DNA of 14,499 bases from Chloroflexota bacterium (GTDB taxonomy: Bacteria > Chloroflexota > Limnocylindria > Limnocylindrales > CSP1-4). A program made the position numbers and the translations under genes. Where the stretch lies: NCBI GenBank assembly GCA_015661135.1, contig JACVXW010000058.1:1-14499 (forward strand). Reading direction: 5' to 3'. Below the pieces are notes generated by a model. It was not told the DNA's origin. It did not search any database and saw only the letters and a list, made by a program, of their open reading frames with translations. Position 1 is the first letter of the stretch. Every line of letters begins with the position of its first letter. Positions 12,906 through 14,499 of the stretch are shown here, in pieces.

Positions 12906-13616
12906 TCAGCGCCCGGCGGGAGTGATCGGCCCTCTGCGACCGCGCGCGGCGCGGACCAGGATCGCGTCGCACCATGCGCGGCATAGCACCTCGACGAGTT
13001 CCAGGCGGTCTACCGCCTCGGTCAGCGCCTGGCCGAGCCCGTCCGCAGCCGATGGCACGTCCGTCGTTCCCGGGGGCACCGAGCCTACGGCGACCGCGCC
13101 GTGACGCTCCAGGAGCACGGCTCGCGGCAGAGGGGGCCCGGGCGGCGTGAACGCCGCCGCGATCCGGCCGGCAAGTTCGTCACTGCCCATCGTGCCGAAG
13201 GGCACGAACGGCAGGACCGGCAGGAAGTGTGCCGTTTCGGGCAGCGCTGCCGGATCCGGAACCTCGCCCGCCAGCGTGAGGGCCATGGAGACCGGCAGGT
13301 GCGCGTGGACGATCGCCACGACATCCGGCCGGGCCCGATAGATCGCGCGATGGATCGCGATGTCCGAGCTGGGTCGCGGTCCCGTGGCGGCCGGCCCGGA
13401 GGCCGGGTCCAGCGGCACGTTCGCGAGATCGCCCGGATCCAGCTCGTCCTTGCGGCGCCCGGTCGGCGTCGCGAGCAGCCGGTCACCCGCGAGGCGCAGC
13501 GAGAGATTGCCCTCGGCCGCGCTGATCAGCCCGCGCGCACCGAGCCGCCGGCCCGCAGCACAGATTGCCGCGCGCAGCAGCGCCTCGTCACGAGCGGCTC
13601 CGGTTTTCCTGCCCAC
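12906..13616 (-). CDS. Class II aldolase/adducin-family protein
   Basis: This 236-residue zinc enzyme of the FucA/AraD superfamily acts on sugar phosphates by aldol cleavage or epimerisation in the cytoplasm. Phosphate-binding motifs are GNLSLRL (36-42), TPTG (50-53) and SS (83-84). Zinc ligands appear to be H104 and H106 (VHAHLP) and H172 (LERHG). D85 sits where FucA has the catalytic Glu73 (SSE); L-ribulose-5-phosphate 4-epimerase AraD has Asp there, but the length and the rest of the motifs do not make it a clear AraD. About 12 extra residues (roughly 177-190, PPGTTDVPS) follow the third histidine. The start is taken as GTG 13616, giving the usual N-terminus before helix RAAICAAGRRL; the Shine-Dalgarno is weak. 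It lies 48 bases after the small CC...CxxC gene and 72 bases before the aquaporin, all on the minus strand, so an operon is likely. Exact substrate unknown. Confidence 0.87.
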   Translation of the reverse strand: MGRKTGAARDEALLRAAICAAGRRLGARGLISAAEGNLSLRLAGDRLLATPTGRRKDELDPGDLANVPLDPASGPAATGPRPSSDIAIHRAIYRARPDVVAIVHAHLPVSMALTLAGEVPDPAALPETAHFLPVLPFVPFGTMGSDELAGRIAAAFTPPGPPLPRAVLLERHGAVAVGSVPPGTTDVPSAADGLGQALTEAVDRLELVEVLCRAWCDAILVRAARGRRGPITPAGR

Positions 13617-13664
13617 GACCCGATGGTAGCGCGAGGGGCGTGCCCGGCATCGGCCGGTTCCGGA

Positions 13665-13805
13665 TCAGGCAGCCAGCGCGACGGGCTCCGGCGACCGGTC
13701 CACGACCACCCACGCAACCGCGCACTCGTCACAGCGCAGAACGGTCGGAAGCGGCACCTCGACGAGGAGCGGAAGATCGCAGCACGGGCGATCGGTGATG
13801 ACCAT
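13665..13805 (-). CDS. Small CC...CxxC protein, possible zinc ribbon (46 aa)
   Basis: A short minus-strand frame from ATG 13805 to TGA 13665-13667 encodes 46 residues beginning MVITDRPCCDLPLLVEV. It carries a vicinal cysteine pair (C8, C9), then CDEC (C25, C28) after LPTVLR, then a hydrophobic AVAWVVV strand. The CC-x15-CxxC pattern with intervening beta-like strands resembles a minimal zinc ribbon. I do not recognise a named family. Support for coding: the regular Cys spacing, alternating hydrophobic strands, fit into an otherwise empty 257-base gap, and co-direction with the aldolase gene 48 bases downstream. Against: no strong Shine-Dalgarno and a short length. It is divergent from the ABC ATPase at 13874. 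A role as a metal-binding accessory or regulator is speculation. Confidence 0.6.
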   Translation of the reverse strand: MVITDRPCCDLPLLVEVPLPTVLRCDECAVAWVVVDRSPEPVALAA

Positions 13806-13827
13806 GCCCGAAGGTTCGCCGGACGCC

Positions 13828-13846
13828 GTGCCACCTAGCGTGGCAC
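13828..13846. promoter_or_regulatory. Palindrome in the divergent promoter region, candidate operator
   Basis: GTGCCAC (13828-13834) and its exact reverse complement GTGGCAC (13840-13846) flank five bases (CTAGC). The site lies in the 68-base gap between the divergent starts of the small CC...CxxC gene (13805) and the ABC ATPase gene (13874). That placement and size suit a dimeric transcription factor controlling both directions. No regulator gene is adjacent in the window. Confidence 0.45.
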
Positions 13847-13863
13847 GATGCGAGCCACCCAGC

Positions 13864-13868
13864 AGGAG
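13864..13868 (+). promoter_or_regulatory. Ribosome binding site of the CcmA-type ATPase gene
   Basis: AGGAG at 13864-13868 stands five bases before GTG 13874. It supports that GTG as the start, with no ATG available before the conserved LRKRYG strand. Confidence 0.7.
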
Positions 13869-13873
13869 AAATC

Positions 13874-14499
13874 GTGGCGATCGGTTCCAGCGCGCCCGTC
13901 ATCGACGTCGCCGGCCTTCGCAAGCGCTACGGCCGTATCCAGGCCCTGGCGGACCTGACGATGACCGTCCAGCCCGGCGAGATCTTCGGGTTTCTCGGGC
14001 CCAACGGCGCCGGCAAGACCACGACGGTCAAGCTGCTCCTGGGACTGGCCCGCCCGAGTGGCGGAACCGGTCATCTCCTGGGTGCACCACTCGGCGACCG
14101 CGAGGCGCGGCGACGGGTCGGCTATCTGCCCGAGCTCTTCCGCTACCAGCCGTGGCTCCGGGCTCGGGAGGTCCTTGCCCTCCACGCCGACCTGATCGGG
14201 ATGCCGCGCGCCCGCCGTGGGCCTGCGTACGATGACGTGCTCGGCCTCGTCGGCCTGGCGGATCGCGGCGATCACGCCGTGAGCGGATTCTCGAAGGGCA
14301 TGCAGCAGCGACTCGGCCTCGGGGTAGCCCTGCTCGGCGATCCGGCGCTCGTGATCCTGGACGAGCCCACGTCGGCCCTTGATCCGCTTGGCCGAATCGA
14401 CGTGCGGGGCATTCTCCGGACCGCCCGGGAGCGCGGCGCGGCCGTCTTCCTGAACTCCCACCTCCTCAGCGAGGTGGAGCAGATCTGCTCGCGGGCGAT
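13874..14499 (+). CDS. ABC-2-type export ATPase (CcmA family), 3' truncated by window end
   Basis: The first 208 residues of an ABC ATPase start at GTG 13874 and run off the window. Motifs: IDVAGLRKRYG, Walker A GPNGAGKTTT (K48), Q-loop region VGYLPE with Glu87 in place of Gln (usual in this subgroup), and signature FSKGMQQRL (139-147), the variant seen in CcmA-type exporters. Walker B is LVILDEPTSALDP (D163, E164) and the H-loop is NSH (H196). Such ATPases pair with an ABC-2-type membrane protein, usually encoded directly downstream, to export drugs, lipids, polysaccharides or peptides; here the partner would lie outside the window. The domain order and length so far are normal. It is divergently transcribed from the small CC...CxxC gene, with a palindrome between them. 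The substrate cannot be inferred. Confidence 0.9.
   Translation, partial: MAIGSSAPVIDVAGLRKRYGRIQALADLTMTVQPGEIFGFLGPNGAGKTTTVKLLLGLARPSGGTGHLLGAPLGDREARRRVGYLPELFRYQPWLRAREVLALHADLIGMPRARRGPAYDDVLGLVGLADRGDHAVSGFSKGMQQRLGLGVALLGDPALVILDEPTSALDPLGRIDVRGILRTARERGAAVFLNSHLLSEVEQICSRA

Noticed and set aside
10145..13874. Possible biosynthetic cluster or defence island
   Set aside because: The genes are standard transport and metabolism families on opposing strands with no synthase, nuclease, reverse transcriptase, or toxin-antitoxin pair.

Overview
The window is strongly GC-rich bacterial chromosomal DNA. Genes are tightly packed and third codon positions are mostly G or C, which is why long meaningless open frames lie opposite nearly every real gene. 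No rRNA, tRNA, phage, insertion sequence or CRISPR is visible. Several traits would suit an uncultured Chloroflexota lineage (Limnocylindria/Ellin6529-like) and a high-GC actinobacterium less well. These are GTG starts with GGAGG leaders, a solute-binding protein with a Pro/Ser/Thr linker and a C-terminal membrane anchor, and several oxidoreductase, CocE and class II aldolase families. This taxonomic guess is inference only.

Layout. (1) 1-2478, plus strand: the tail of a cyclic-nucleotide-binding-domain protein, an FAD/NAD(P)-binding oxidoreductase of flavin-monooxygenase type, and a LysE-family exporter, in a tight co-directional run. (2) 2475-4474, minus strand: a CocE/NonD-type serine hydrolase broken into two frames near 4022. 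(3) 4524-5708, plus: a monomeric sarcosine oxidase/N-methyltryptophan oxidase-type flavoenzyme, divergent from the hydrolase and closed by an inverted repeat. (4) 5709-6189: a long non-coding leader. (5) 6190-12213, plus: a complete five-gene peptide/nickel-type (Dpp/Opp) ABC importer, in the order binding protein, two permeases, two ATPases. The last four genes are joined by ATGA stop-start overlaps, and a 12-bp GNRA-loop hairpin separates the binding protein from the permeases. (6) 12186-13805, minus: a 46-residue CC...CxxC protein, a class II aldolase/adducin-family enzyme and an aquaporin, probably one transcription unit with an extra promoter before the aquaporin. (7) 13874-14499, plus: the start of a CcmA-type ABC export ATPase, cut by the window end and divergent from the small CC...CxxC gene across a palindrome.

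How it fits together: the importer, the CocE-type hydrolase and the amine-oxidising flavoenzyme could together take up and break down peptides or N-methylated amino compounds. That link rests on gene neighbourhood alone. The most noteworthy observations are two apparent short deletions: one removes the Q-loop glutamine from the first importer ATPase in frame, the other disrupts the CocE-type hydrolase out of frame. Others are the unusual anchoring of the binding protein, the hairpin inside the transporter operon, and the short cysteine-pair gene. I did not find a convincing new multi-gene system such as a defence island or a novel biosynthetic cluster; most of the window is accessory metabolism and transport.
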